Source of the DNA: Metaphire vulgaris | Lineage: Eukaryota > Annelida > Clitellata > Crassiclitellata > Megascolecidae | Assembly: GCA_018105865.1 (NCBI GenBank) | Contig: CM030861.1 | Location: 13,087,137 to 13,151,136 of the forward strand | Length of the DNA stretch: 64,000 nucleotides | Direction of reading: 5' to 3' | Shown: positions 39,943 through 62,650 of the stretch, piece by piece | How positions within the stretch are numbered: the first letter of the stretch is position 1 | Layout of the letters: each line of letters opens with the position of its first letter | Made by a program: the position numbers and the translations under genes | Notes under the pieces: model-generated | Told to the model about the DNA's origin: nothing | Seen by the model: only the letters and a program-made list of their open reading frames with translations | The model's database searches: none

Positions 39943-41435
39943 ATAGACACACTAATAAGGTGGAAAGTGACGGATTTTTCTAGTCTACTGACATCACTGC
40001 AAAGCGTTTGAGGGTTCTAAAGAGAAATTTGGGTGAAATATCGACATGAATTTTTGGGTCGCCCGAAAAATTTTCATGGACTATAGTCCATGGTATTTTT
40101 TCGAAATTTGAGCGAAAATTTGTGGTGTCGTAGGGCCTTCATATTTGCACCGATTGAAGCCCAGTCGATAGGGATCTGGACCCGCATTTTGGATAGCTAT
40201 CAGATATCTGACTGCTTTAAAGGTTTGTCAATGTATAGCCACCATTATTATATTTTGCAATGAATCTGGACATCAGTGAAGGGCGCTTGAGGGTTCTAAA
40301 GCGAAATGTGAGCAATATATCGACATGAATTTTTTGGATTTTTATCTATCAGATATTTGTGGTGTCTGGCCTTCATATTTGCACCGATTGAAGCCCAGTC
40401 GATTAAATCTGGGCATTTTGATAAATCTATACAATGTATAGCCACCATTATTATATTTTGCAATATAGACACATAAATAGGGTGGAAAGTGACGGATTTT
40501 TCTAGTCCACTGACATCACTGCAAGGCGTTTGAGGGTTCTAAAGAGATATTTGGGTGAAATATCGACATGAATTTTTGGGTCGCCCGAAAAATTTTCATG
40601 GACTATAGTCCATGGTATTTTTTCGAAATTTGAGCGAAAATTTGTGGTGTCGTAGGGCTTTCATATTTGCACCGATTGAAGCCCAGTCGATGCCTACTAG
40701 GGATCTGGACCCGCATTTTGGATAGCTATCAGATATCTGACTGCTTTAAAGGTTTGAAAATCTATACAATGTATAGCCACCATTATTATATTTTGCAATA
40801 TAGACACAATAATACGGTGGAAAGTGACGGCTTTTTCTACTCCACTGACATCAGTGAAGGGCGCTTGAGGGTTCTAAAGCGAAATGTGAGCAATATATCG
40901 ACATGAATTTTTGGGTCGCCCGAAAATTTTTCATGGACTATAGTCCATGGTTTTTTTTCAAAATTTGAGCGAAAATTTGTGGTGTCGTAGGGCCTTCATA
41001 TTTGCACCGATTGAAGCCCAGTCGATGCCTACTAGGGATCTGGACCCGCATTTTGGATAGCTATGAGGTGTCTGACTTTTTAAAGGGTTAAAAATCTATA
41101 CAATGTATAGCCACCATTATTATATTTTGCAATATAGACACATTAATAGGGTGGAAAATGGCGGATTTTTCCAGTCCACTGACATCACTGCAAGGCGTTT
41201 GAGGGTTCTAAAGAGAAATTTGGGTGAAATATCGACATGAATTTTTGGGTCGCCCGAAAAATTTTCATGGACTATAGTCCATGGTATTTTTTCGAAATTT
41301 GAGCGAAAATTTGTGGTGTCGTAGGGCTTTCATATTTGCACCGATTGAAGCCCAGTCGATGCCTACAAGGAACCTGGACCCTCATTTTCGATATCTATCA
41401 CTTTAAAGGGTTTTAAAATCTATACAATGCAGGCT
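39943..41435 (+). repeat. Satellite-like array, ~333-bp unit, about five copies
   Basis: Units begin near 39945, 40467, 40799 and 41132 (ATATAGACACA), with a shortened extra copy around 40262-40460. Each full unit contains GACATGAATTTTTGGGTCGC, the perfect palindrome CATGGACTATAGTCCATG, TTTGCACCGATTGAAGCCC and TATAGCCACCATTATTATA. Units are nearly identical, which points to recent amplification or ongoing homogenisation. No coding capacity. Confidence 0.9.
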
Positions 41436-42123
41436 ATATATAGGCAACCGTGGTTCTCACACAGGGCAGTCCCTACTGAACCACTTTAAACCTTGTTATG
41501 TGATGATATCTTAGGCCTAGCCACCATTATATAGGCTATATTGCCAGTGGCGAAGCCACGGGGGTGGTTGTTAGGGGGTTTGAACATCCCACTTGCCATC
41601 AGGGCCATCGGTGAGATTCGTGCAAAATTGCAGAGAATTTTTTGTGAGGGGGTAGGGAGATGGTCGGCTCTACTAGTCTAAGTATCAAGCGTTCTCTATA
41701 TATCTACAGCGTATATGTACTTACCATGCATTTGGTTGCGCTGACATTAAAGCTATATACTATAGGCCTATCTATGCATAGGAAAAATCTAATCGGACTT
41801 CAACGACTTAGACATAAGCAGCTGAGTCTTAATAAGCAATCCGCTTATATCGCTTAACGTTCCTCGCTCTAATTGGGTTTCACTGTCACCGCAGTGGGCT
41901 TATCGCTGCTCACAATAACTACAGTTAAACGTTTTTAACGCGCAATCGGATGAGACGGCCACAGACCGTAGCCGTAGCCATTCTGTCCTGATTTAGTCTC
42001 TTCATTCTCAATAACACAGAAAAAGTGACTAATAATTTCCTGTGAGGGCAGAGAGTTCGGACGAAAGATCAAATGGTCGCCGACTGGATTTGATGGTTTA
42101 TTTTTCGCGACATTTTGGATCCG

Positions 42124-42160
42124 GCAGCGTGGGTGGGTGGGTGGGTGGGTGGGTGGGAGA
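42124..42160 (+). repeat. (GGGT)n microsatellite
   Basis: Seven tandem TGGG units followed by a GGGA-rich tract to about 42197. The G-runs could form a G-quadruplex. Confidence 0.85.
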
Positions 42161-43137
42161 GAGGGAGGAAGGGATGGAGGGAGGGAGGGAGGACGGGCGG
42201 GCGATACATTGGGATCATCGGGCCGCTGACGTCATTTTACATAGGCCCACGCAGTTACATTCGCCCACACATGCACACACACACACACACACGCACACGT
42301 CAATCATCTCGTTTCCGGAAGTCAGGCACAGCGCCGCGGTGAAGAGTTCATGTCCGAGATAAATCAGAATTAGCCGGTCGTCAAGGAAACGCATCGAATC
42401 GTCGCCATAAAAGCCTAGAGCAGCCTAAGGCCAGGATTTCAATCGACCGAAATCCATTATCTGCAGACAGCTTCGTAGCAAGACACCAGGATTAGCATAA
42501 ATAAATAAATAAATAAATATATATATATACCGTATACACCAACTACGACCTGTTACCATTATCATCCAGTCTTCCATCGATCCCAATCGCTATCGCAAAC
42601 AGCCCTCCGCAGGCTTCTTCTATAGCGCCTCAACTGCGACACGTCACATATTGCCACAACGCTATTGGCCTATTGCATATAGGCTCATTGGAATTTCAGG
42701 CCCATTTTTACAACTTATTAATTTTTATAAACGATCGATTTTAAGCAGTTTTGGAACAGAAAAAACGAAATATTATCTGTGGGTCAACAATTGCCTAACA
42801 CTACTGAGCAGTGAGCATCGAGTCGTTTGCAATTCGAATCAAAGGCCGAGAAAAAGACCCAAAAGGAAGGAGACTCTAATTCAATAACGCAGTCCTCGAA
42901 ATCCTACAGAAGTCTTCGATTACATTGTGCGTTACGTTATACTCTGGAGGAGAATGTGAATTACATCTAAGCACTGAATTACATCCATCCATTCCGCTTT
43001 TCATGTGCATGATTAAGTCTTTCGTTTCAAACGTGTTCGTTTCGGACCCTGGAGCCGACCTCGGACTCTTTTCATCCCTCCCACCAACTTCCTATGAAAT
43101 CATTTCATCCCCCCACCAAGAAATCCTGGAACCGCCA

Positions 43138-43182
<45 letters not shown>

Positions 43183-43495
43183 TGTATACGTTGAATAGGT
43201 CGTCAATCACCCCCTACTCCCGTCCCCCTACCCCAGCCCAGAAAAATTTCTCATCGGTTTTGCACAAATTCCACAACTGGCTACCACGGTGCCCCAACCC
43301 CACCCCTCTCCACCCCCGAAACTCCACGGACATTTTACGAATGACTCTCGGTTCTCTCGGAGGAAGACTAACGCGTCTTCTTCGTCGGCAGGAGTGACCG
43401 CCCGAGTGAATGACGGCGTCACGACGTGACTCCGCCGCCGTCGTCGTCACGTCGTCGACACGCATGACTTATTAATAACGAGAGGAATAATATGC

Positions 43496-43507
43496 CTCTC
43501 TCTCTCT

Positions 43508-43567
<60 letters not shown>

Positions 43568-43571
43568 GTCT
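43496..43571 (+). repeat. (CT)n microsatellite
   Basis: A CT run of about 70 bp with a few TTTCT or GTCT variants. Confidence 0.95.
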
Positions 43572-43598
43572 CTGTCTCGAGGTCGTTTCTCTCGTCAC

Positions 43599-43749
43599 CT
43601 GTTGAATAATCGAACGACAGCGACTCGTCGAGACCGTGCAGTTTCAGCAGAACGGATGCGCGAACGGTCACGTGACTTCCGGCGGTCAGGTAGAGCAGCA
43701 GCAGCAGCAACATCAGGAAGCGGCGATTCCAGAACAGGAGTGACGTCAT
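43599..43749 (-). CDS. Possible signal-peptide exon of an unidentified gene
   Basis: The ATG at 43749 opens MTSLLFWNRRFLMLLLLLLY followed by LTAGSHVTVRA, a textbook signal peptide with a likely cleavage site after LTAG. It continues VLLKLHGLDESLSFDYST and reaches a donor (AACAG|GTGACG) after 50 codons, phase 1. The next recognised minus-strand exon (38969, Cys-rich gene) needs phase 2, so they do not join directly. The Leu run comes partly from a CAG/CTG repeat. It may start the Cys-rich gene through an unseen exon, or another gene. Confidence 0.4.
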
Positions 43750-43941
43750 CCCGGCGCAGCGCAGACGACTGCTATATTATCGCTCACGAGTGGCAGACGA
43801 CGCTTCGGAGTAAACTCTTAAGATGGAGGATTTCTTAGTTAATTATCGAACGATTTCAAAGCTACTTCCAGTGGTTGCTTAGAAAGAAATCTGAACTTTT
43901 AAAGAGTCTTTGAAAATTTAAAATTCCGATGCAGACAGACG

Positions 43942-43972
<31 letters not shown>

Positions 43973-44211
43973 CCGCTAAAATCCATTCGGTCCTAGCATC
44001 GTTTCTTGCAATTTGCTACACGCCTATATTCGCCCCCTATGTGGATTAGTGTAAATACTACTTATGGGCTATATAAATCGCTTACTTCTATCCGAATTGG
44101 AGACAGAAAAGGGCGTCGATTCCGGAATTTGGAACGAATAAGGAGGAAGAGAGAGAGAGAGAGAGAGAGTATATAGGGAACGTATATACTCAACGCCGTG
44201 ACCACAATGAA

Positions 44212-44403
44212 TTAGCCACGGGCAATGTCTGTCACCTCCGCCAAGAGTCCCGCCGAACCAGAAGTCAGTGGCAGGCGGCTGTCACCAAGATCTTCGTGCG
44301 ATGAATTACGTACTATGCTCCCTCCGTCTATAGACGCAGTAGCAGTGCCATCCATCATCCAGCTGCTGCTGCTGCTGCTGCTGCTGCTGCGAGCTTCATC
44401 CAA
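44212..44403 (-). CDS. Possible terminal exon, product unknown
   Basis: A minus-strand frame after a CAG repeat reads WMMDGTATASIDGGSIVRN and then SSHEDLGDSRLPLTSGSAGL before a stop. Composition is protein-like and the CAG run could serve as acceptor, but no partner exon was found. Confidence 0.2.
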   Translation of the reverse strand: MDEARSSSSSSSSSWMMDGTATASIDGGSIVRNSSHEDLGDSRLPLTSGSAGLLAEVTDIARG

Positions 44404-45322
44404 CGCATCACTACTTACAGACAGACAGAAGATTATGCCTCACCTGCAGCACCACTTATACCGCGGTTAGTGCTATCTGCGTGGCGCCTTGTGCGATCCA
44501 GATGACGTGGACGCGGGGTGGGATGGGGCGGGGGCGAGAAAGGGCAACTGGCTCACTGGTCCCGCGCCGATGGAATGATCGCGGCGGCCAAAAGGAAGAA
44601 AGGAAGACGGGAAAGAATCAGAGGCGCTTCTCCTTCTACCTGGTTTCCTATTTATTGATTGGCGCCGAAGCTGGACAGCTGTAGAGTCTATATTCGCAGT
44701 CTTGTGAGAGTCTACTATACTGTGGCGCTAAATGAATTGCATGCTATTCCCATGTCTCTTGATCTCAGCAGAAGACAATTACATGGCGATTAGACGAGGG
44801 AGGGAAAAGAAACGGAACCCAATTTCCCCCTCTAAACTTTACCGACAATTCCCTCTCCATCGGCCCAGATTCCTCCAGAGTCCTTTTCAGTGTCGCTTAA
44901 TTTCCAAAGACGAGACCTAGACAATACTAATATATTTATACAAGACATGATAGACATCCAATCCGCTGTCAGATCTGGGATTAATTTAATATCCAATAAA
45001 AGGATACGCGACGTTCCTCTCCTTCTGTTCGCTCCTCATCCTGTCATCTAATAAATAACACCGACCGATTGATCCTCGATAAATATCTCCTCTAGTGGTC
45101 GTCATAAGAATGATAAGAATATCGCGTCGCAAAAGAAACCGTGAGTTTATATTTCGACAGAGGTCGCACCGATGACGTCACGCTAGCGCCATCTTACGGC
45201 AAACGCTTGTAGATTTCTAATTTTAAAAATATGTTAGAGAAATATCACACACAAAATGAGGCAATCTGTCAACTCTGCTCTCTCTCTTCACTGTAAAATA
45301 ATCGAACTAGAACAATAATAAG

Positions 45323-45713
45323 GGGCTGTCCATTAATTATGTCAACAATTTTGGGGCAATTTTTGACCCCCTCGGCCCTCCCCCTTGTCACATCAACAAC
45401 TGTCAACTTTCAGTTACTCCCCATAATTATGACAAATACTTTTTACCCCAAGATCAATGACAGGTCCCAATAACAAGGCTATTATTTTTTGCGATGATAA
45501 CCATTTCCCCCTTTTTGCTCGTCGAGTGTCAAAATGTGATGGTTATGACCTTTTTTGCCATGCTTTTTTCCATTATAATAAGTAGTATTCCGTGATATTT
45601 GTAAAAAGTGAAATTGTTGACGTCAACTTCTCTTGACACCCCTCCCTCTGTCAACAACTGTCAAACTTTTTCAAAACCCCTCCCCCTAAATTGACGTGAT
45701 TAATGGACAGCCC
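45323..45713 (+). mobile_element. Inverted-repeat element (GGGGCTGTCCATTAA ends)
   Basis: The left end GGGGCTGTCCATTAATTATG and right end GTGATTAATGGACAGCCCT are long inverted repeats. The interior contains second-order mirrored phrases (TTGACCCCCTCGGCCCTCCC and CCCCTCCCTCTGTCAAC). Target duplication unclear. Shorter relatives with CCATCCATATAAT... lie near 34.61 and 37.93 kb. Confidence 0.75.
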
Positions 45714-46156
45714 TCAATATGATTGATAATAAATAATAAAATGATTGATTGAAATAATATAAACAGCATCGACTTCAGCAATCAGGCTTACAATAGATTA
45801 CATTACTATGTTCTATAATAAACAGAAATAGGTTACAACTGTAGGCCTAACAAAATTCGTTTCAATTACATATTTTCAAGTTAGATTGTCAACTTTACCC
45901 AAGAGAAGAATCGTCAACAATCGTCTAAAGGCTTTTGCGTTTACTGTAATTGCAATTGCACAGACTTTAGCCACAGTCCACAGGTCTCGTCATAGTTAGG
46001 CTATAGGCCGTTGTAGGAAGAGAGCAGCAGAAAGATTTTATTTACAGAAAAATAACGAAAATCTATCTCTGAAACCAAAACCTTGATAACCAAAACCGAG
46101 CTGCAAGTTCTTATGGGCCTACGCGGCTCTTCCCTCGATCGCCCTACTAGGCCTTC

Positions 46157-46505
46157 TTCCGCAAGATATTCGGCAGGACTTTCATTTAGTTGATGTCCCT
46201 CGTTCTCGTACAGTCATTGGCGTTAGTGTGTGGCATGAAATGGCTGGGTGTGCTCTATTTTGAACGCTGTAGATCGAAATTGAGAAGGTGTCGCTGGTTA
46301 TTCTTGCAAAAGTTAAAGCAATGAAGATGGAACAAGAGGAAAATGTGGATCTTGCGGGAGAATTTCTTCAAACCGGTTAGATTTTTGCATATCTAGGTCC
46401 TATACGCCCTCTATTCAACAGGTCTTCAATTGGTTTCTCTCAATCAGCGAATTAATTATAAAACCTGTTGTAGGCCCATAATGAACCAGATACATGTAGC
46501 TGCAA
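46157..46505 (+). repeat. Dispersed repeat, copy 2 of 2
   Basis: It matches 22482-22850 over most of its length (GATGTCCCTCGTTCTCGTAC, GATGGAACAAGAGGAAAATG, AATGAACCAGATA). Confidence 0.8.
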
Positions 46506-46560
46506 CCAAAAGCCTAATTAATTTATCACAAATGTATTAATTAAGCGATGTAATATCATA

Positions 46561-46563
<3 letters not shown>

Positions 46564-46616
<53 letters not shown>
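46564..46616 (+). repeat. (TA)n microsatellite
   Basis: About 26 TA units. Confidence 0.95.
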
Positions 46617-46620
<4 letters not shown>

Positions 46621-47160
46621 GTATCAACGACTGAAGTCACTTAAAGTCGTCTGCTGCCAAAGTATGAAATACCGTTACATACGACAGGCAGAGTCACGTG
46701 ACATGTGACAATTTTGATTTGTGTCGGCACAGCTGTGAATTTCCCAGTTTCGAGTCCTTAGTCTTTTTTAAAACTCATAGCTAATTAAATACTATCAAAT
46801 CAATTTAATTCGGACATAACAAAGCGACTGCACGTGGCATTATAATAAGAACAGGTAACGTGATGAGTCATCGGCTGTGACGTCATGAATGCCGATGAGT
46901 CGTTGGTATTGACGTCACAAGTTCCAGACTCCGATGGCGACAGAATTTCCAGTGCAGTCTCTCTTATATTAGCGTTCACACCGAATTGTATGGAGCGCCG
47001 ACCGGGCCAAAATTCGTCAAAAATTCGAACCTAAAAGGAACAGCGGTAACACATACAGAGAAACCGTGAAGCTACTGTAAACACAATCTGAGCTAGCTTC
47101 ATCGTTTAATTCCTTGTTTGTTTAATTCTACTCTGATATGACCTGCTGATATCTCAAGAG

Positions 47161-47193
<33 letters not shown>

Positions 47194-47206
47194 TTGAAAC
47201 CCTCAC

Positions 47207-47329
47207 CCACCGTGGCACTGGTCTTTTGGTACGCCTGCCCTGGGGCTGACATCCCTGACACCGGCGGGCGATGGAGACTGACTTTGGCTCGACTGCTCTG
47301 CACTGTCAACACTTGCAGCACCGGGCACT
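47207..47329 (-). CDS. Possible upstream exon of the Cys-rich secreted gene
   Basis: The segment has an acceptor (TTTTCTCCGACAG) and a GTGAGG donor and reads VPGAASVDSAEQSSQSQSPS then PAGVRDVSPRAGVPKDQCHG in phase 2 at both ends. That phase matches the start of the first recognised exon of the Cys-rich gene at 38969, and both segments are Ser-rich. Phase agreement alone is weak, and an alternative frame upstream is hydrophobic and could be a signal peptide instead. Confidence 0.3.
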
Positions 47330-47424
47330 CTGTCGGAGAAAATATCACCAACGAAAACAACGACACTGACAGAAGAATACTGACGACCAGACACAAGCAG
47401 TTACAGTTATATCCAAATGAAATA

Positions 47425-47647
47425 CAGTAGAACTCCATTATAACGGACTCGGTTATAACGTGTACTCGTCGGTTATAACGTACCGCATTGTACGGTCCAG
47501 ACTGATGCGCTACCGCATTGGACGGTACTGTATATAATTATTATAATTTGTATATACACTGTAACATACCTCTCGGATTATATAATGTATGTAGCCTACT
47601 AAATTTTACAGACCAGCCAAGTACTACGTTATATCGAGTTTCTACTG
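47425..47647 (+). mobile_element. pogo/Tigger-like miniature element
   Basis: It starts CAGTAGAACTCCATTATAAC and ends TTATATCGAGTTTCTACTG, with TA on both sides. TA target sites and CAGT...ACTG ends fit the pogo/Tigger branch of Tc1-mariner. Confidence 0.75.
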
Positions 47648-48110
47648 TATATTACTGCAATCTACGCCATATTATCTAAAAGGTTTGCTTTAGGGCAAGT
47701 GACCAAAGTTAAAATAAATAGCCTCTTCAGATAGACCTATTTATTCTATTTCATTATTATTATCAGTGGTATTTTAGGGTTGCAAATAATTTTAGTTTTT
47801 TTAGTTTAGAACTGCTGTTTTAGTCTTAGTTAACAAAATTAAAATAATTTTAGTTTTCATCTTTATTATTGTTATCTATTATAATGCAGTTGATTATTGC
47901 CAGCGAACAACCACGAATGAGCGGAGATCACGACTCCGGTCGGGCCAACGAACGAGACTGGTCGCCCCCCCCCGCCATCGAAGTTTAGTGTTTAGTGATA
48001 GGTCCTTTTCCAAAGCTAAAACATATTTATTTAAGAGAGGGTTTGACTCCACTGTTGTTAAGCGCTCTTGTCTTGGACCTTAGTCTTGTCTATTGCGCTG
48101 AAGAAATTGT

Positions 48111-58314
<10,204 letters not shown>

Positions 58315-60481
58315 ATTACGGGCCTAAGCGATTTCAAGCAAATGTCAGTCTGTCAATCAACATGTCAATCAAGCCTATAGGTAAATGAAAGCCGGTTACT
58401 AGGGCGATCCCTACAAAGTGTCTCTCTATAGGTTTCTCTCTTAAATTCCAAACTTTTTTTAATTCCAGCACAAGATACCAAAAGAGGTCCAATTAAAATA
58501 AAACAGGTCAGATCACGATGGAAATTCATTAGTGGATACAAAATGCAACATGGTGCATTTGGTTCTTCCATTACCAGAAGTGGAAGAAGCAAGCTGCGAT
58601 GGAAGATGAACGTCAAACACACCAAGCGATTTATGATTACGCTTAGAATAAACGTAGCCTTACAACTACCTGATACCACTGACAATACCTGAATCTATCT
58701 TAAGGACAGAACAAAGGTGTATTTTAATATTTACCAAGACAGATCAAGACAGAAAAGAAGCCATTGATATAAAAATTTGACAATGAGACTAAGTTTAAAA
58801 AGTTTAAAATGCTACTTTATTTTTAATTCTGTCAAATTTCAGTTTTTCTTCAAACTTTGACCAAAATGTCTAAAAGCAAGACCGCAAATACGCAAGTCCC
58901 CCTCCGTATCTCATTCCAAGGGCCCTGGATTAACAACCCCCCCCCCCCGAGCGGGTACAACCACCTCTGCTGGAAAAAAACTATCAGCGTCTCCAGGAAG
59001 ACAGCTACCAAAGATCATCAACGGATAGATAGGTAGCCAACCAAACACACACACACACACAAGAATATCCGGTGCTTGGGATAGCTACTGGCGGCCGACG
59101 CCAGACTATAGTTGTTACCCGGAGAGACGAGAAGCAGACGACGGACACGGACACGGACATTCAATCGGCGCCCGCCGGTCACTCATCGCCGGTCGCAGCC
59201 GCAGTGGTCGAGAGCGGAGGAGGGGAGGAGAGGAGGGAGGAAGGGTGGGTGGATGGGCAGACGACCACTCTTCCTCAAGTGACTGACCATCGGAGGAGGA
59301 GGAGAAGGAGGAGGAGAGGGCGAGGGTCCTCTTCTTCGCTGCACGGAGAAAGCGACGCTCGTCCTCCCTCCATCCTCTCCCTCCCTCCTCCTTCTCCCCG
59401 TCTCCAGCCCGGGAAATAAATCAATATTACTGATTCGGACAACCGGAGGCTGTTATTGCTCGAGCCAAGCCGTCTCCATAGCAACCGGCATGACGTCATC
59501 GCCACCGCACAAACAGTACAGAATCCTACTCATGCTTTTCTTCTCTCTCCCTCCTGCTCCTCCTCCTCCTCCTCCTCTTTTCCTCCTGCTCCTCCCCTCC
59601 ATCTTGTTCTTCTCTTGACGGATAAAAACTCATTTGGAAAATCCGAAAACAAGAAAACAGCTCTCTCTCTCGCTCTGTGTGTGTGTGTCTACCTCTGTCT
59701 CTGTCTGCCTCTCTGTGTCTATTTCGCCTTCTCTATCTTTGTCTGTGTCAATCGATTTAGTCTGCTTCCAAACTCAATAAAAGCACTTAACCAAACTGTT
59801 CCACTTGACCTGTATCCAACATTGTCTCTCCACCACATCTCCTATCCTCTCGTTTTCTCTTCTCTCCTACTGCATTCGTTCAAACGCCCCGTCAAATGGC
59901 GCAATATAAATGTGACGCTTTATTTTCCTCTGGCAAAACGCTAGCTCGGGCAGGGCCGTGATTTTAGGTGCAGTGCAAATTGGCAAATACATTTCCATGT
60001 TTTTTTCACCCAAAAATATCTCTTCCAAAAACGACAGTTTCTTGACATATGTATGTAGAATGGGTCTAGGTTAGACACTAACAGTCCTAACAGTCTAACA
60101 AATAGTCCTAACACCGTACAGACGGTCAAACACAAGATCCGGCTGCAAAACCGAGACCAGAAGTAAAATTCTGCCACAAGAATTCTGACAGCACAGTATG
60201 GACAACAGCAGTAAGTCAGTTGTCGAAGCCTGTTCCTACAGCAGTGCTGTTAACACCGGGATATGACGGGGGGGATCGCTGGCAGAGATCCCGGGATGCC
60301 CGCGGCAGCTCCGGCCTCAGGAGGGGAGCCCGGCGGGGGCTGGCAAGACATCGGGCTGCAAGACGGTCCCTGATCGGCCGACGGGCGAAATGTTAGCATT
60401 TAATGTCGACGCTGGTTAAATAGCCAGAGAATAAAGATGAAAAGTGTCTTCAGGCAATCCATTACCAGTAAAGAAGTAAAG

Positions 60482-60668
60482 AAAGAAGAAGAAGAAGAAG
60501 AAGAAGAAGAAGAAGAAGAAGAAGAAGAAGAAGAAGAAGAAGAAGAAGAAGAAGAAGAAGAAGAAGAAGAAGAAGAAGAAGAAGAAGAAGAAGAAGAAGA
60601 AGAAGAAGAAGAAGAAGAAGAAGAAGAAGAAGAAGAAGAAGAAGAAGAAGAAGAAGAAGAAGAAGAAG
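60482..60668 (+). repeat. Long (GAA)n array
   Basis: About 62 uninterrupted GAA units form a pure purine/pyrimidine tract of about 185 bp. Frames of poly-Glu, poly-Ser, poly-Phe and poly-Leu across it are products of the repeat. Confidence 0.95.
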
Positions 60669-61276
60669 CAAGGGACTTGATGAAGGACCATGGCGTTGAA
60701 GATACAGTAAAACACACGCACCCACACCCACACAGATGGCATGATGGCAGACACAAGGCATACAGAGCAAATGCACCAGGGCTCCTGCCAAAGCCTGCCT
60801 GCAATCCTCAACTGGTTTATAAACAGATCTGATGCACCAAAGGCCTTCAGCTACTGGCTTGAAACGAAGTTAAGATGAATACCTCAGTGTAGGCTTCTCC
60901 ATACCTGGGCCATGCAATGCATGCAGTTATAGGAGTGGTAAGAATGTTAAGGTGACTTTACAATGCCTTACATTAGAACACATTCTTGATTTTTTTAAAA
61001 ACTGTGATTGGTTGGACAATTTCCTTGTCAAATTTTCAAACTCTGGTGTGCGGTTCAAGCACGCAAAAACCAAAACATTTTACCTCATTTGGGAAACCAT
61101 TATTGATTAGGGGGAATTGCACCCCAATCCCCTTAAACCCTACAGCAAATTGAATAAGCAATCAACATTACAAAATTAATATTCCATAATTATGGTTAGA
61201 AAGGCTCCATATCTTTATAATACAGTAAACCTGGTACTGTCTTATACAAGTGGTCAGCTGGCCAGACTGAGTGGTA

Positions 61277-61356
61277 TTAACCCCTTAACTGGGGATCCTG
61301 AATATATCCGTCCATTTTACATTGAGTTATAGCTAAATACACAGTTAAGGGGTTAA
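61277..61356 (+). mobile_element. 80-bp TTAA-bounded miniature element, copy C
   Basis: It starts TTAACCCCTTAACTGGGG and ends CACAGTTAAGGGGTTAA. Same length and nearly the same sequence as the copies at 5602 and 55464. Confidence 0.85.
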
Positions 61357-61607
61357 TTAGACAGCTGCCATTTGTCATAAGAAGAAGTAAAATTATAAAA
61401 GACTCAGAAATCATGTTACATTAGAGACAAGACATAAACAGGTGTAATACTAAATGGATTTTATTGAGAATGTTGAATTAGTTCTCTTCTGATATCTTTG
61501 ACACTAATGCGTAGAACAATGCTAGTAATTTTCTGAAAGCTAAAAGGGAAATTCAAATATTGTTTCATGAAATAAGATTTTGCTAATCAATCAAAATTAT
61601 TCTAAAT

Positions 61608-61921
61608 CGGGGTTGACAACCTATTGGACAGTGGGAGCCACATTGCTATAGCAGTGTCTGTCCGAGGGACATGTAATTAAATATTTTTTCGACAGGCCCC
61701 AAAAAGTTTCAAAGTGTATGTTTTTTTAGAAAGTTTGTGCTGGAAAAAGTTCAAAAGTTCTTTAAAAATACATATCAAGTGTGAAAAATTAGCGACGAAC
61801 TTTTTTGCTTGTCAGACTTAACACAGGGTGATGACCTTTTTCTACAAAAAAAACTGTGGAGACTGGAGGGTCAAACTGATGGGCTAGATGTGGCCCGTGG
61901 GCCATAGGTTGCCAACCCCTG
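61608..61921 (+). mobile_element. hAT-like miniature element (GGGGTTGRCAACC ends)
   Basis: Left end CGGGGTTGACAACCTATTGG and right end CCATAGGTTGCCAACCCCTG are inverted. TTCTAAAT flanks it exactly (61600-61607 and 61922-61929). These ends resemble the Charlie group of hAT elements. Confidence 0.9.
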
Positions 61922-62185
61922 TTCTAAATTCATCATCAGACAGACAGACAAGGCAAGAGCCACAAGATCAAATCTTATAATATTATATAACTGCTGGAAA
62001 GAGATATTATGTATACATAAAGCATTGCACAGAGCTTATCGCAACCCATCTGTCCATCAATTTCGTGCCTCTATCAGAGAAGTAGCATCGAGTATCATAG
62101 AGAGGAAGCTTTGCCCCATGAGTCATGACATTAAAAGACACAGCTAGACCATCGAGTCAGAAAAAAACCGGCAATGAGCAAGAAC

Positions 62186-62650
62186 ATGGAGGGCGCCACA
62201 AGCCAAAAATTGGGTGGGCCAACATGGCCTGTTTGAAATTGGACAATGCAAGGACTAGTGCTACAGTAGGCTATAGATATGCATAAATTCAGAAGAGTGA
62301 TGAAACAAATTAAAACCACATATTCTTGTGTCCCCATCTTTGCTGTGTCAAACCGTACTAGAATCGTCAATATATTCTGTCTCAATTTTTTTCTACAGCT
62401 TTCAAAATGCCACGTAAAATAATGAGCCATTTGATACGACACTATGCAAAGTCTTTCAGAAATCTATTCTCTGTAAAACGTCTAAAATAAGATGGCGCTT
62501 AAGAGAGCTGGTTTCTTCTATTACAGGTTTTATAGACCACAAAAATATTATAAAATTGATACCCTGTTTGAAATTAGACAATGCTAGTGCTACAGTAGGC
62601 TATAGACATGCAAAAATTCAGAAGAGTGATGTGAAATGAATTAAAAGCTG
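62186..62650. repeat. Terminal-repeat interspersed element, copy 3
   Basis: Starts CATGGAGGGCGCCACAAGCC. The ~90-bp block (GGACAATGCAAGGACTAGTG ... GAAGAGTGATG) is present at about 62230-62315 and again at about 62570-62645, flanking GATGGCGCTTAAGAGAGCTG. Confidence 0.8.

Noticed and set aside
60400..60832. Frames of 109-134 codons on both strands
   Set aside because: Translations of the GAA array (Glu, Ser, Phe and Leu runs), with no splice or protein signals.
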